Source: Poecilobothrus nobilitatus (lineage: Eukaryota; Arthropoda; Insecta; Diptera; Dolichopodidae). From it: DNA of 64,000 nucleotides. Positions 35,509 to 47,327 of the stretch are shown piece after piece. Under the pieces are notes generated by a model. That model was not told the DNA's origin, did not search any database, and was given only the letters and a program-made list of their open reading frames with translations. Position numbers and translations under genes: made by a program. The first letter of the stretch is position 1. Each line of letters begins with the position of its first letter. Where the stretch lies: the NCBI GenBank assembly GCA_947095535.1, contig OX352774.1:212648965-212712964 (forward strand), read 5' to 3'.

Positions 35509-35509
35509 A

Positions 35510-35994
35510 AAAAACTGCGCGAAATTATACCGTCGAGACCCATCAATGTAGATTATTATAGGTCACAATATATTACAATAACGTTCATACGAATATACCG
35601 TTATTATTGTTTTTATTTTTTATTTTTGTATCGAATATTAGAATTAATAAAAATTTTTATAATGAGGATGTTATAAAAGTATTTTTTGGTTTATAATGGA
35701 AGAAAATGAAATTCTTATTTATCTATTGACGACGTAAAATTTTAGTTAATCAACTATCATTAACACATGTCTTTATTTGGTACATAATATTTTTTTGTTG
35801 AAAACAAAGCTATTTTCTAACAGTTTATATCGTTCAGTGTCGTAAACTAACAAATTCTGTTTTCAAATACATCTACTTAAATCAAACTTAAAAGATTAAT
35901 TTTAATCTGTTAATTAAAAATTAAATATTCAGATGAACAGGTTGAAAGTTTTAAATATCTTGTCAGTAATACTAATATCTATAATCTAAGGCTA
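35510..35994. other. AT-rich spacer
   Basis: No gene or repeat is recognised. Confidence 0.55.
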
Positions 35995-35995
35995 T

Positions 35996-36092
35996 CTACT
36001 CCTTAGAGATACTCCTAGAAAAATACTCCTAGGAGAACTACTCTAACTAGAAAAATACTCCTAGGAAAAATACTCCTACTCCTAGAAAAATA
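35996..36092. repeat. short minisatellite, ATACTCCTAG(A/G)
   Basis: The motif ATACTCCTAGAAAA or ATACTCCTAGG occurs about six times in under 100 bp with irregular spacing. It is a degenerate local expansion with no coding potential. Confidence 0.75.
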
Positions 36093-39000
36093 TTATATAC
36101 ACCGGAAAGTATGAAAAATTCGAAATGTTTTACTTTAATAAAAACATAAGAACTTAATAGGTTAAAATGTTCGCTAGAAATATAAAAAAGAAACAAATGT
36201 GGAAGATTGTGACATAAAAAGAAATTGTTTTGTTGAAGTTTAAACAAGTAAAAAGTTTAAACAACACATATTAGAATGGGAATAGTCTGATTTTTTTTTT
36301 ATATTAATTGAACGTAATAAATAATTTATTATTGTATGATAAAACTTAAACATTTTGAATTATACAAATTATAGAAATCTGGAGTGAAATGCGACTTGAT
36401 ATACAATCGTTCTGCTCAAAAAAACTTGAGCAGATTTGATACTTATGCGATCTTGTTTTGCCTCTCTTAAATTCATATACATATATGCTTTGTTGTATAG
36501 TTGAGAATAAATTAGAATTGTTATTCATTTCTGAAAATGTTTCCTGTGCCATTTTAGCTTTTCCCGTTTCATTAATTCAATATTTTATTAGTCTCTATTT
36601 CATTTCAGCACTAAATTAGAATTTTTACTGGTTGCTTTTTCAATGTTTTACACATTTTATTTATTAATGGATTACGGTTCAATTGTGCCAATCAGGATTA
36701 TAAAATCCCAAAAAATTGTTTGAACAAATTGTTGAAATTTAAACATCCTATTGGTAGTATTTTAGCTTATATTCATATATAAAAAAGGTGCATATAGTTA
36801 CATAGATCAACCAAATGAAGAAATGTTTTTTTTTTTTTGTTTAAATACATTTTGTATAAAACAACCCCATCATTATTATAGTTTATATTCTTTATATTTT
36901 TTTAATGGTGCTATGGATTATTGTTTTTTTTTTTTTTTAATAATTACCAAGTAAAAAAAAAATCGTTAGTCAAAATAACAGGTATTTATGGTTTAATTTT
37001 TTATTTAAACCGCGAAACAAAACGTTGTTATTAATAAAATATTTCTTATTTTATTTTTATTTTTTTTTTCTTTTTTTTTTCATTTTGTCTATCATTATAC
37101 CGATTAATATTTTGTTTGGTGGTGGTTTTTTTCATTATGAAGGATTTGGCTATGTGAGGTATTATTGTATATCTAGACCAATCATCATAAAAATAAATTG
37201 TACATATATGAAAAGGTGGATCGTTAATTTGTTGAACATGTCCTGAATAATTAGGAACGGATATTAATAATTGTTCATTCATCCCCTGTAGCTGTCATAT
37301 AATTTTTTTTTTTTAATGATTCTTATGAATAACAGACTGTCTTAATTAATGGTCAGTTTATGAAATATTATAGATAAGAAAAACAGAAAAAAAAAGGAAA
37401 TCATAAGAAATTAAAAAAGAAATATAAAATAAAAAAATTAAAAAGGAGCCACCACTCTAATTAGTCTGCGATTTTTAAAAAATAATAATTATTTATAGTT
37501 TTTTAAAAAGAAATTTTTTTTTTTAATAAAACTTAAATAGATATTTTCTTTGTAAAAATTTAAAAATTTTAAATTAATAAATAGCAATTTTAAAATAAAT
37601 ACAAAATAAAAAAATGTTTTTGTTATTTGTATTATTAAATTTTGAAATAATAAAAAATATTAGATAAATCCGACGTAGCATATGCCAGTTTGGTAATCTA
37701 AAAATAATATTAGCTTTTCTGTCACTTAACTTTTTAATAAAATAAAAATAAATATCTTTCTGTTCTAATATAGTTTTTATTTATCTTAAAAACGTTTTTT
37801 GAGAACTACATATTATGTTCCTTCATCAGTAAGAATACTTAACTTTTTACAATAAAAAAAATCATCTGTCTCTACCACAGTTTATTATCATCTATTTTAA
37901 TAAATCTCAAGAATAAAATATTTCTGATTTCGAATTGCAGTTGATATTATGCAATAGGTACATAATAAACTATTTAAGAATTAAGTATCTGCAATAATAT
38001 TTTTGAAGTTTTTCAAGTAACTTTTAAAGTTAAAAGAGGAAATTTCGATAATAAATTTTTTTTTTCATTTAATTCAAAAATTATTAAATTTGTTAAATAT
38101 CAAAATTAAATTCAAAAAATAAATAATAAGAATTAGAAAGCAAAATGTACTTATCAAATAACAATATTTAAAAAAAAAGAAAAATTTATAAATAACAGCA
38201 TTTTTTAACATCTAAATATTCAAATATTTGAACTTTTTGAAAAGAAACCAACATTTTTTGATTAATAGGAACAAAATTTTTACACTCACGATTTAGTGAG
38301 TTTTCAAAAGTTTCTCTTGCTTTATATTATTTAAAATATTCAATAGTTTATATTAAATTAAATTAAAATTTTTACCAATTAATACTAGATTCTTAAGTAA
38401 ATTTCATAATTTTTATTTTATTTTTCAAAAAAAAAATCTAATTAAACTCATCTTTATTAAAGAAAATCTCGAAATTTTGAGTTTATACTCAAATTCAATA
38501 AAAACATACAAAAAAAAGAAAATCATTTATCAAAAAGTTCTCATTTAATTTGATTTATATATTTTCTTCAGTTTTTCTATACTAACTAATTTATTATGTA
38601 AATTACCCCTAAAAATATGCAAAAAAAAAAAAAAAAAACAGAAAAAAAGAATTAACTATCTTCTTTTATATATTTTTTTATGCTAATCAACTTTTCATTA
38701 CATTTCCTGACAGTAACTTTTCAAAAGAATGACAAGAAACCACCTTTCCTTTTCTATCATCTGATCAAATGTAAATTTTTTATATCATACCATGCTGCAC
38801 TGAATTAAATCACTACTCAGTACTTATTACTTGCAAATATATACATTTATGTATATATGTGATATGCAATAAAACATTAACTTGGTAAAGTTGGAATTTA
38901 TTCGTTATTGTTTTTTTTCTTGCTTTTTGGTTTTTGTTTTTTTTTTTTTTTTTTTTTTTAGAATATAATTAATGTTACAGGAAAAATTCATTTCAGTTAA

Positions 39001-41108
39001 GATATTTCCGGTAACATAATAGTGATTTTTCGGTGAATTTTATAAATGATTTCCTAGTCAAATTTATTCACCACATGCATATTATAACTAAAAACAAAAT
39101 TTACATATAGGTACATACATACATATTCATATAATATTATATATGTTAATTTTGAAAAACTACAATTATTTTCACTGTTATAGTTATTTTCAAAATGAAA
39201 AACTAGAAAATTTATTCATTTACGTATTATTATTACCACAATTTTACCACACAACTACATAACCTTAAATAAAATAAAATAAAATAAAATGAAGGTAAAA
39301 TAACGGTATACTATTGTAATGGTAATTTATTATCCTTTTTTTTGTTTGAATTCTTCAGTTCCTTCTGGCATTTGTACATAGTCACCTGTTTTTTTTTTTC
39401 TATATATTATTACCATATAATTTTATTATATTTGTAACTTCCGAAATTCATATAGTACTCTCTCTATCTCTTTCTTTCATTTGTTGGAAGACGAACTATA
39501 AAGAATTTAGTTACATTTGGAGTAGAGGCATTTATTATAATTTTTTTTTTAGTATTATGACGTAGATTTAATGAATGTAAAACAAAACATTAGTTTTAAA
39601 GAAGAGTAGATATAGTTAAAGAAAATAAAATGATTCAATATGTTATTTTAAACATTTAAAAGAACCTCTAATATCTAAATATACCTCGAAATATGAAAAT
39701 ACCTATCTTAGGATCGGAGAAGAAAATTAAAATATGTAATCTAAATTAATTTTTGCTTGTTTCTTAATATAAAACTGGTGTAGGATAATTTGAGGATAAG
39801 TAATTTCTTTAGTACGGGTAAAATTTTTGTATAAATTTTCATTTGAATTTTGTTACAAAGTTTAAATTTTCGAATTTTCGAGATATGGCTGAAGCAGTAG
39901 AGAGTTTTCTGTTTCAAAGTATAAAAACAAAATAATAATACAGGTCTTGTTATATAGGTCAATTATAAATAGATTTTCATAATACCAAAAATTTAATTCT
40001 ACTATAAATATTATAATGTTTGCAATAAATATTAATAACAAACTGCCATTATTGCGCCAATTAGATTATATTAGAGTTATTTGCCCTTTTGATACTATTC
40101 TCTCGTATTTTTGATTGTCAACTATATTCTATAACCCGACCGTAGAGTTCAGAAATGAAATTAGTTCTTTAATTTTACTTTCAGATAACTGGTTTATATG
40201 TGAGAAGATAGGGAATTCCCAAGTTTTCTGCGTGAGCCTACTGTAGGTTGATTATACACTGTCTGTTGTACTATTTTGTTTCCATGGAATTCTATTGGCC
40301 AGTGATCTATAATTTGATAATTACAGTGTTACCACTTACAACAGTGTTTACACAAGTATAGTTCAGGAGTTTGAAAGTGAGTCACATTTTTCTTGACATT
40401 TTCTAGTTGCTTAGACTACACACCTAAATTTTGCTGTTAATAGAAAATGTGAGAAAATGTCTCTTTTCACAGGTTTCAGAGTAGTATATACTATGTTTAT
40501 TTCAGAATCCTGTTTGACAATTTATTTTAATTCATTTCATTTGATCAATATTGTCTTCATTTCACAAGAATGATTTAAATTTTCAAATATAAAATAAAAT
40601 AATATGTCGTTGTAGAGAAAGATCCTCATAGTATTATAGTAGTAAAATCTTTCCCATCAATAAAACCCAGTATTTCAGTTGATATTTGGAAGATTTGGGA
40701 CAGAAACAGAAGTTTATAAGAAGATATATTTTTGTTTTTTGAAAAATAATTAAAATACAAACATAATAATAAAGGCAGTGCCTTATTATTATATAACTTA
40801 TAATGTAATTTCCTATATGTTATAAGTGACAAAGCATACATATATATCTATAAGTATATTAAAATTTTTGCCCTAAAACTTATTTATATAACTTAAACCA
40901 ACTTTATATAATAATCTATATTATATCGAATTATTTATATTCAATAAATTCAATTAATAAATAAAATATTATTTCAGTCGGATGGCAACTCTGTTTATAA
41001 AAATTCATAACGCAGAGAAAGAAAAATATTCTCTATATTAATTATAGCTGAATCAGTAACTATTTAGCAGAAATTTTTAAATTTTATAGAAATTTCTAAT
41101 AATATTAT
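36093..41108. other. AT-rich spacer between two head-to-head Helentrons
   Basis: No gene is supported. It contains a 23-base poly(T) run at about 38937-38959, a (TAAAA)n tract near 39266-39291, CATA repeats near 39112 and other poly(A)/(T) tracts. A somewhat less AT-rich part at 40080-40520 is not recognised. Frames at 36047(-), 36346(-), 37046(-), 39741(-) and 40626(-) are short and unlike known families. Confidence 0.55.
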
Positions 41109-41942
41109 TATACTCATATGAACTATGTTCAAGGGTATAATAAATTTGCCATTACGTTTGTGACACCTTAAAGGAGTCGAGCTAGATATAGTGTCAAAAG
41201 TATGGCTCGGCTCAGAAACTAATTCTGAGTCTATTAAGCCCATGTACGCCCGTTCGTCCGTCTGTCTGCACGATAATTCAAAAGATAAAGGAGCTAGAAG
41301 GCTAAAAATTTTTTTACGTCACTTTTGCAAAATTGTTGGTTACGCTATTTAAATCCAGCATTTTTGGCCGCCAGGTTCGAGTAGCTGCCATACAACTTCT
41401 TTCTTTATGTGGAAATAACTCAGTACCTATTAAAGCTAGTTAACTGAAATTTTGCGAGTTACAAACCAACAATATCTGTGAAATTTGGTTATGCTGATAG
41501 AACAGGTTCAAGTAATTGCCATACAACTTCTAATTTTAAATGAAAATAACTTGGTGTCTATTTGAACCAGGTATCTGAAATTTAGTGAAGAGGTGTCGCG
41601 TTACATGCCAAAAACTTTTGTAAAATTTGGTTAGTCTAGAGTAGCCGATTCAGGCTTTTTGCACCTCTTGGAACTTAATGAATCTAGACGTCTGAAATCT
41701 TACAAATGATGATCAAGTTTTATGGCAACAACTTCTGTAAAATTTGCTTATACTGGTGCAATAGATTCGGGTAGCTATCATACAACTCCACAATTTACAT
41801 AAATATAACTCGGTAGTTATAACGCAGGTACTAAAACATCTGAAATGTTTTAAAAGAAGATGAAATTTTATAGAAACAGGATATATTACGTTCATACGGG
41901 TATCCCAGAGTTGACACAGTCTAGTCTACTGTACTCTTCCTC
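41109..41942 (+). mobile_element. non-autonomous Helentron (DINE-1/HINE-like), copy 2
   Basis: It starts TATACTCATATGAACTATG, a mutated form of the 5' end of copy 1. It then matches copy 1 through AAGGGTATAATAAATTTGCC, CACCTTAAAGGAGTCGAGC, a short degenerate (GTCY)n tract (CGTTCGTCCGTCTGTCTG) and GATAATTCAAAAGATAAAGGA. The interior has only about four or five diverged monomers marked by GTAGCTGCCATACAACTT-like strings. The 3' end carries GTTCATACGGGTAT (41890-41903), CCCAGAGTTGACACAG, a 5-bp stem-loop (ACAGT-ctagtct-ACTGT) and CTCTTCCTC. It is non-coding. It is head to head with copy 1, the two 5' ends being about 5.6 kb apart. Confidence 0.85.
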
Positions 41943-44900
41943 ATTTTTTGTTTTAATTTTTAAAGTTTTTTTTAGTTTTTGTTTATTTTTGACGCAAATC
42001 ATGGAAAATAAAAAACATTACCATTATTTTGTTTAGCATCACTTTTATTATACATAATTCAATGTGTTTTTACTTCCTTTTTCGGTTTGAACGTGAAATT
42101 TAATACTCCTAAACAATAATTTTTTTGATCATAAATAACATATAAAATTACTAAATTATTAATAACTGTTTATTAACTATTAAAACATAAATTATGGTAT
42201 TATAAATTTTTATATAATTTTTTTTTTGGGACTTAACAAAAAAAAAAAAAAATGAATATATTAAATATAGGCTACAACTTGAATTTTAATAAATTTAATA
42301 AATTTATTGGATTTATTTAATATTATTTTAGATAAACCAATAGTAGGTACCTATAAAAAAAAAATATACATATATATATATTTGAAATATGATCGTAAAA
42401 TATTAATTTAATAGATTTTATTATGTAAAATTATTAAAAAAATTGGTTATGGTTGAATTTTAAAATATTCATTTCTTTTTTTTTTTTGTTTAGTCTATTC
42501 ATTCATTAATTTTGTCAGAAATCTGTTACTAATCCTCTAATTTATTAAATTAATATAATATCTTTAACCTTTTTTTTTTTTGTGTTTTTTCAATTTTAAA
42601 CTATATTTAAAATATCGAATAAATTTGTCTATTTATTATTAAAAAATCTTTTCTTTTTAATAAATTGGTATGAATTGATTGAATTAAACCTTGTATGGTT
42701 TAAAAATAATAAATTAAAATATATTTTTTTTTTTATTATTATTAATAATAATATGTTAGTTTTTTATGAACCGATAGAAATTTAATATAGAAATTATAAT
42801 TTTTTAACAGTTATTGGTAGGTAAAAATGTATTTTTCTTTATATTTGATTAAGAGATGGCGTTATTTATTTAAAAATATTAAAATAATATTATTTTTCAA
42901 AATATCAGGAGAACATTAAAAAAATGTATGTTTGTATAGAAGAAATTGAAATAGAAATGGAATTGTTTTGTACCGGACCTTACTGTATTGAACTATACTA
43001 TAGCAATTTTATAGCTATCTATAATATAAATCTATTTTTTTTTTTTTTGACGAAATATAAACTTATTCTTTTCTCCTTTTGCCATTGAATTTAATATGAA
43101 ATTCTTCGACTGTTTTTTGTATGAAATATTTCGCCTGCGGTTTCAGTATGCATTTTTTTTGTATTTTATATTTTTGTTTGTTACATATAGACATTTACGT
43201 ATAATGCGCTGAATAATAACCTACTAATTTCTAAAAGGCCTGCAGGGTATCGAAAAATGACATTGCATAAAGATTTTTTTGTTCTTTTATGCTTTTGTTT
43301 TTTTTTTTTTATGAAAAATGCTGATTTTTAAAAGTTTTTTTTTCGAGTTTTCGGTGGGATATATTTAAATTTTTTGTTTAACATATGAAAATTTCAGCTT
43401 TCAACTCGATATTTTCAACATATTTTCAGCAAAATAACATTTTAAGTTTTTCCTATCCTTTCAATATCGTCGCCATTTAATACACTCAAAAAATAATGAT
43501 GTGATTACACACAATCAATGTTTTTTTAAAAAAGGTGTGAAAGTAGTTGGAAGACATTTTTTAAAAGGCATATTTGTGAATGAAAATTTACAATTTAAAA
43601 AATTTTGTTTTACTAAATGACTTAAAACAGATGGAACTTTAATGTTTCCTTAGGACGAAATTAAAAAAAATCTGTAATTTTTGTGTTATTTCTGGATTTC
43701 TCAGTTTTCCAGTCTCGAATCTAGATTTTTGCACAGTTTTTTACTACATGTATTTTTTTTGAAAAAGAGCTTCTAGCTACTTAGCTTCCTCTCTCACTGT
43801 TCACGCCTTTTAAAAATTAATGTAGGTTATAAATGAATATATATATTTTATTTATATGCGTATAGACATGCATATATTATTAGAGTTCGATGAAAAGAGG
43901 TGTACATATCAGAATATTTTTACTTGGATGAAAATTTCAAATAAAAATTTATAAATGAAAATTGGAAAATTTCGAAAAAATATTTATGATGGCGTCGATT
44001 TGTCTTTAAATATCAACCACTTAAAAAAACAAAATCATGAAAATTGATTAGAAATCGCCTGGTAATATGTAATTAATTTTTATGATTTACACATTAAATA
44101 TTAGGATAATGTGTGAGTAAAAAATATAACATTATATGTATTTATGCAAAATTTTAAATTTAAATTACGTGTTTGATTTAAAACTAAAAAGTATGAAATA
44201 AAATAATAAAAAAGGTTTTTTAAATAATATACTTTTATCGAAACTTAACATTTTTTATATGTATGTCTGCAATTTAATATGTCTGCAATGCTGTCTACAT
44301 AATTTGATTGAAGAAAATATTTATATTTAATTTATAATGTTTACAAATATAATATTATGTTCTTATATGCATACAGTATAAGATACTGACATTTTAATTA
44401 TTTTTATATGAACAACTGGCGTCATTTCCACTGGAAATCGATTACAAAACAAATCTTTAAATAATTTTATAATTTGAAGTCTAATTTATTAATTAATTAT
44501 AAAACAAAGGAATTCAAAAAACATTTCTAAAGTACAATTAACTTAATTCATTTATAAAATCTGACTAATAGCTTTTTTAATCAAACATTTTCGGATTTAA
44601 ACCTCACACATATACAATTAAATAAAGCAACTATAGGTATATAAAATTAATAATAGTAGCTGTTCCATATGTCTAACATGAGAAATAGTTTCGTAAATAT
44701 TTTGACTGGTATTGATTGGTATTAGTAAAAAATAAATAAATAAATAAATTTATTTTAAAAACAATTATTATTAAAAGAGAACTTTTGCTATTCTAATTAT
44801 TAAAATTAAAAATTTATTATGCAATTTATTAAGATATTTAATTAGACAATAAAATCAATCTAATTGAAATCGTTTGAATCACATACATATGCATCCATAA

Positions 44901-47281
44901 TAACAAATATGGCGGAAAATTTTATTAATTTTAAATTTTATTTAAAATGTTTTTAAAATTAGAGAAATAAAAAAAAAAATTCTTTCACTATCTTTTTTGC
45001 TTTAATTTTCATTTTTCTTTGTTTTAAACAAACAAACATTATAAATTAGTAAAACGAAAGATCAAAGCTTTGTCGGATGTCAAATTTTTCAAAATCGATT
45101 TTCTATTTGTTATTTTCTTTTATATTCTAATTTATTACTATCAGTATGTGTGTAGTACATCACATTGTTGAAAAATAATATTTGATTTTTTTTAAATTTT
45201 TTTAAATTTTTTTTTATGAAAATTAAAAAAAAAAACAAATTACAAAATATGGCTTTTAGTTTCATGTTGTCCTTTCGTCTATCTTTTGTCAATGTTTTAC
45301 ACCTTATACAATGTTTAAGATAATGAAATGTTACTTCATCCGTTACAACTTTGCAAATTTTCAAAATTGGCATAAATCCTGAATTTAATAGCTTAAGTTC
45401 TGCTAGATATTTTTTAAATCATAAAATAGCAAGAGAAGTGAGCTTTTTTGTGATTTAAATCAATCAAAACAATATTTATACTGGTAAAATTTCTTGCAAT
45501 TAATTAAACGCTCTAAACGTCAAATCAAAATGAAGTGGTAAGATTAGTAATAATTTATATGAAGACAGCTGTCAAAATGAATCGAAGAAAATCGATTTGG
45601 TTTTCAATAACCATAAATAAATAATATTCCACTGTAGTTTCGGTTAACGTTAGAATTATAGATATCGGATGCCTACAAAAAAAAAATGTAAGTATTTAGG
45701 AGCTATGAGGATATTATAGATCTATCGAGTTATCTCAAAAATACTAAATACTTTATAAAAATAAAGTTATTTAGAAGTTACAAGTTAAAATTTTGTAAAT
45801 TGGTGAAAGGTATTTTACAAAAGTTGAAACTCAATCTTTATACATTTATTCGGTAAACGTGTTATCATATTAGATTAGATTCCCTACAATAAATTGTTTT
45901 TTTATTTTTCACAATAAATTTTCCTCACAAAAGATAACCTAAAAAAAATACAAGTTTTGATTTTAAAATAACAGCAATTATAGCAAGCTACAAATTATAA
46001 TTTTGAAATGTGCATCTTTACAAAACCTTTGTTTTGAAATTTCTTTATTTATTTTAAATTTCAACAATCTTATTTCAATTTTTTTTTTAATTTTTGCTTT
46101 TTAAATTCCAATTTCTTTCAAGCTGTCAATAAAAAAGATTGAATCGTTTGTTTTATTCTCTTTTTATTGTTTTTCGATATTTTGTACCAATCGAAAATCG
46201 AACAAAAAAAAAAGAAGAATAAAAAAAAAATAAACGTGCACAGTAAAAAAAGCAAAAGATAACAAATTTAAATCATAAATTTTCTTTGATTTTTTACTTT
46301 TTCAAAAAAAAACATTTTTGTTTTTCTGATTTTTGACTTTAATTACTTGTACACATAATTATAAAAGAAGAGAAACACCATAAGGTATTCTTTATCCTCT
46401 ATCTTAACATACCCCCTTTACTAAATATTGGACAACCACCCACTGGGTTAAATATAATTTTTCATATTTTGAAAATTTTATTTTCGTATCTTCAAATTTT
46501 TGCTGCCCCTCTGTTTTTGTTTGTAAACAATTGTAAAATAGAAAAAAAAAAACCAAAAATTGATGATTTTCAAATTATCCACTCTGTTAGGGTGTAAAGT
46601 ATCTTTCTATTAACAAACGACGGGAGGAATAAATTACAATATATCAATATTCCAACTGTTTCTATTAAAAACTTTAAAGTTAATATGAAAATAATGCCAT
46701 GGATATTTTGATTCTGTTTAGACATCTACTAAAGTCCAGTACAAGATTTAAAGATTTTGATGTTTAAGCTTTTCATCTGCTTTAAATATTAGTTAACTTC
46801 ACAGGTGTGCAATAAAATTTTAAAAAATTTACTAAATATCTTTGAAGCAGTTCACTTAATGATATATAGTGTCGTAGTTTTTATAATGATATAAAATGCG
46901 AGTTTAATCGAAATTTTATTTAACAAAGTGAGATTTGAGTTCAAGCTCAGTTTTATGCATTCGAGCCAGTATTAAATAAAATATAATAGAATAGTTAAAA
47001 AAGGAAAAGCGATAGATGTTTACCCTTATTAAAGTAGACTGGTGAAATTTTATAGAGTCTAAATAGTGACTTTCGCGATTGACATCTGGATGAAATAGAT
47101 ATTTTTACGACTGAAATCAGAAAAGAAATGAAATAACGGGATCTTTTTCATTCATGCCTTGGCAAGTAATTTAATTACAAAACCTTTCATCATATTTATT
47201 CTGTTAAGTGGAAAATTTTTCCAAATCTATGAAGTTGTTAAATTCATGAACATTCAAACCTTTTTTTAGGTATACCATTCA
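41943..47281. other. AT-rich spacer, no supported gene
   Basis: It contains poly(T) tracts, an ATAT run near 42365-42380, and an unassigned segment at 43240-43620 beginning GGCCTGCAGGGTATCG. The minus-strand frame 45110-45373 begins with ordinary-looking sequence (ICKVVTDEVTFHYLKHCIRC) but is of chance length and ends in poly-Phe/Lys. No family is recognised. Confidence 0.55.
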
Positions 47282-47327
47282 AGAACTTGTAAGTACCTAA
47301 TAATATTATTAGGTATTTACAAGTTCT
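47282..47327. repeat. 46-bp near-perfect palindrome
   Basis: The left arm AGAACTTGTAAGTACCTAAT (continuing AAT) is complementary to the right arm over all 23 positions except one (C in the left arm opposite T in the right). There is no loop. Such a structure could extrude as a cruciform or fold into a hairpin RNA. No coding or TE context is visible around it. Confidence 0.85.

Larger units (their letters stand above)
32498..35509 (-). mobile_element. non-autonomous Helentron (DINE-1/HINE-like), copy 1
   Basis: On the minus strand the element starts TATACCCGTATGAACTATG and folds into a terminal hairpin (TATACCC, gta, TGAAC, tat, GTTCA, a, GGGTATA). It continues AATAAATTTGCCATTACG and CACCTTAAAGGAGCCGAGC, the palindromic core TCAGAATCGAATTCTGA, and a (GTCC)n tract, then a large tandem array. 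Near its 3' end the subterminal repeat GTTCATACGGGTAT is the exact inverse of the 5' ATACCCGTATGAAC (14 bp; plus-strand 35495-35508 and 32537-32550). A small stem-loop (CAGT-ctactct-ACTG) follows, ending in CTCTTCCTC. This order of subTIR, microsatellite, tandem repeats, subTIR and 3' stem-loop is that of Drosophila DINE-1. It lies between T-rich flanks and encodes no Rep/helicase, so it would depend on an autonomous partner. Confidence 0.85.

Noticed and set aside
45110..45373. Minus-strand frame with an ordinary-looking N-terminus as an exon
   Set aside because: Only about 50 residues look non-repetitive, splice sites are weak and no family was recognised.
46915..46970. B-box-like AGTTCAAGCTC as another SINE
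   Set aside because: No A box, T-arm stem, tail or similarity to the SINE copies.
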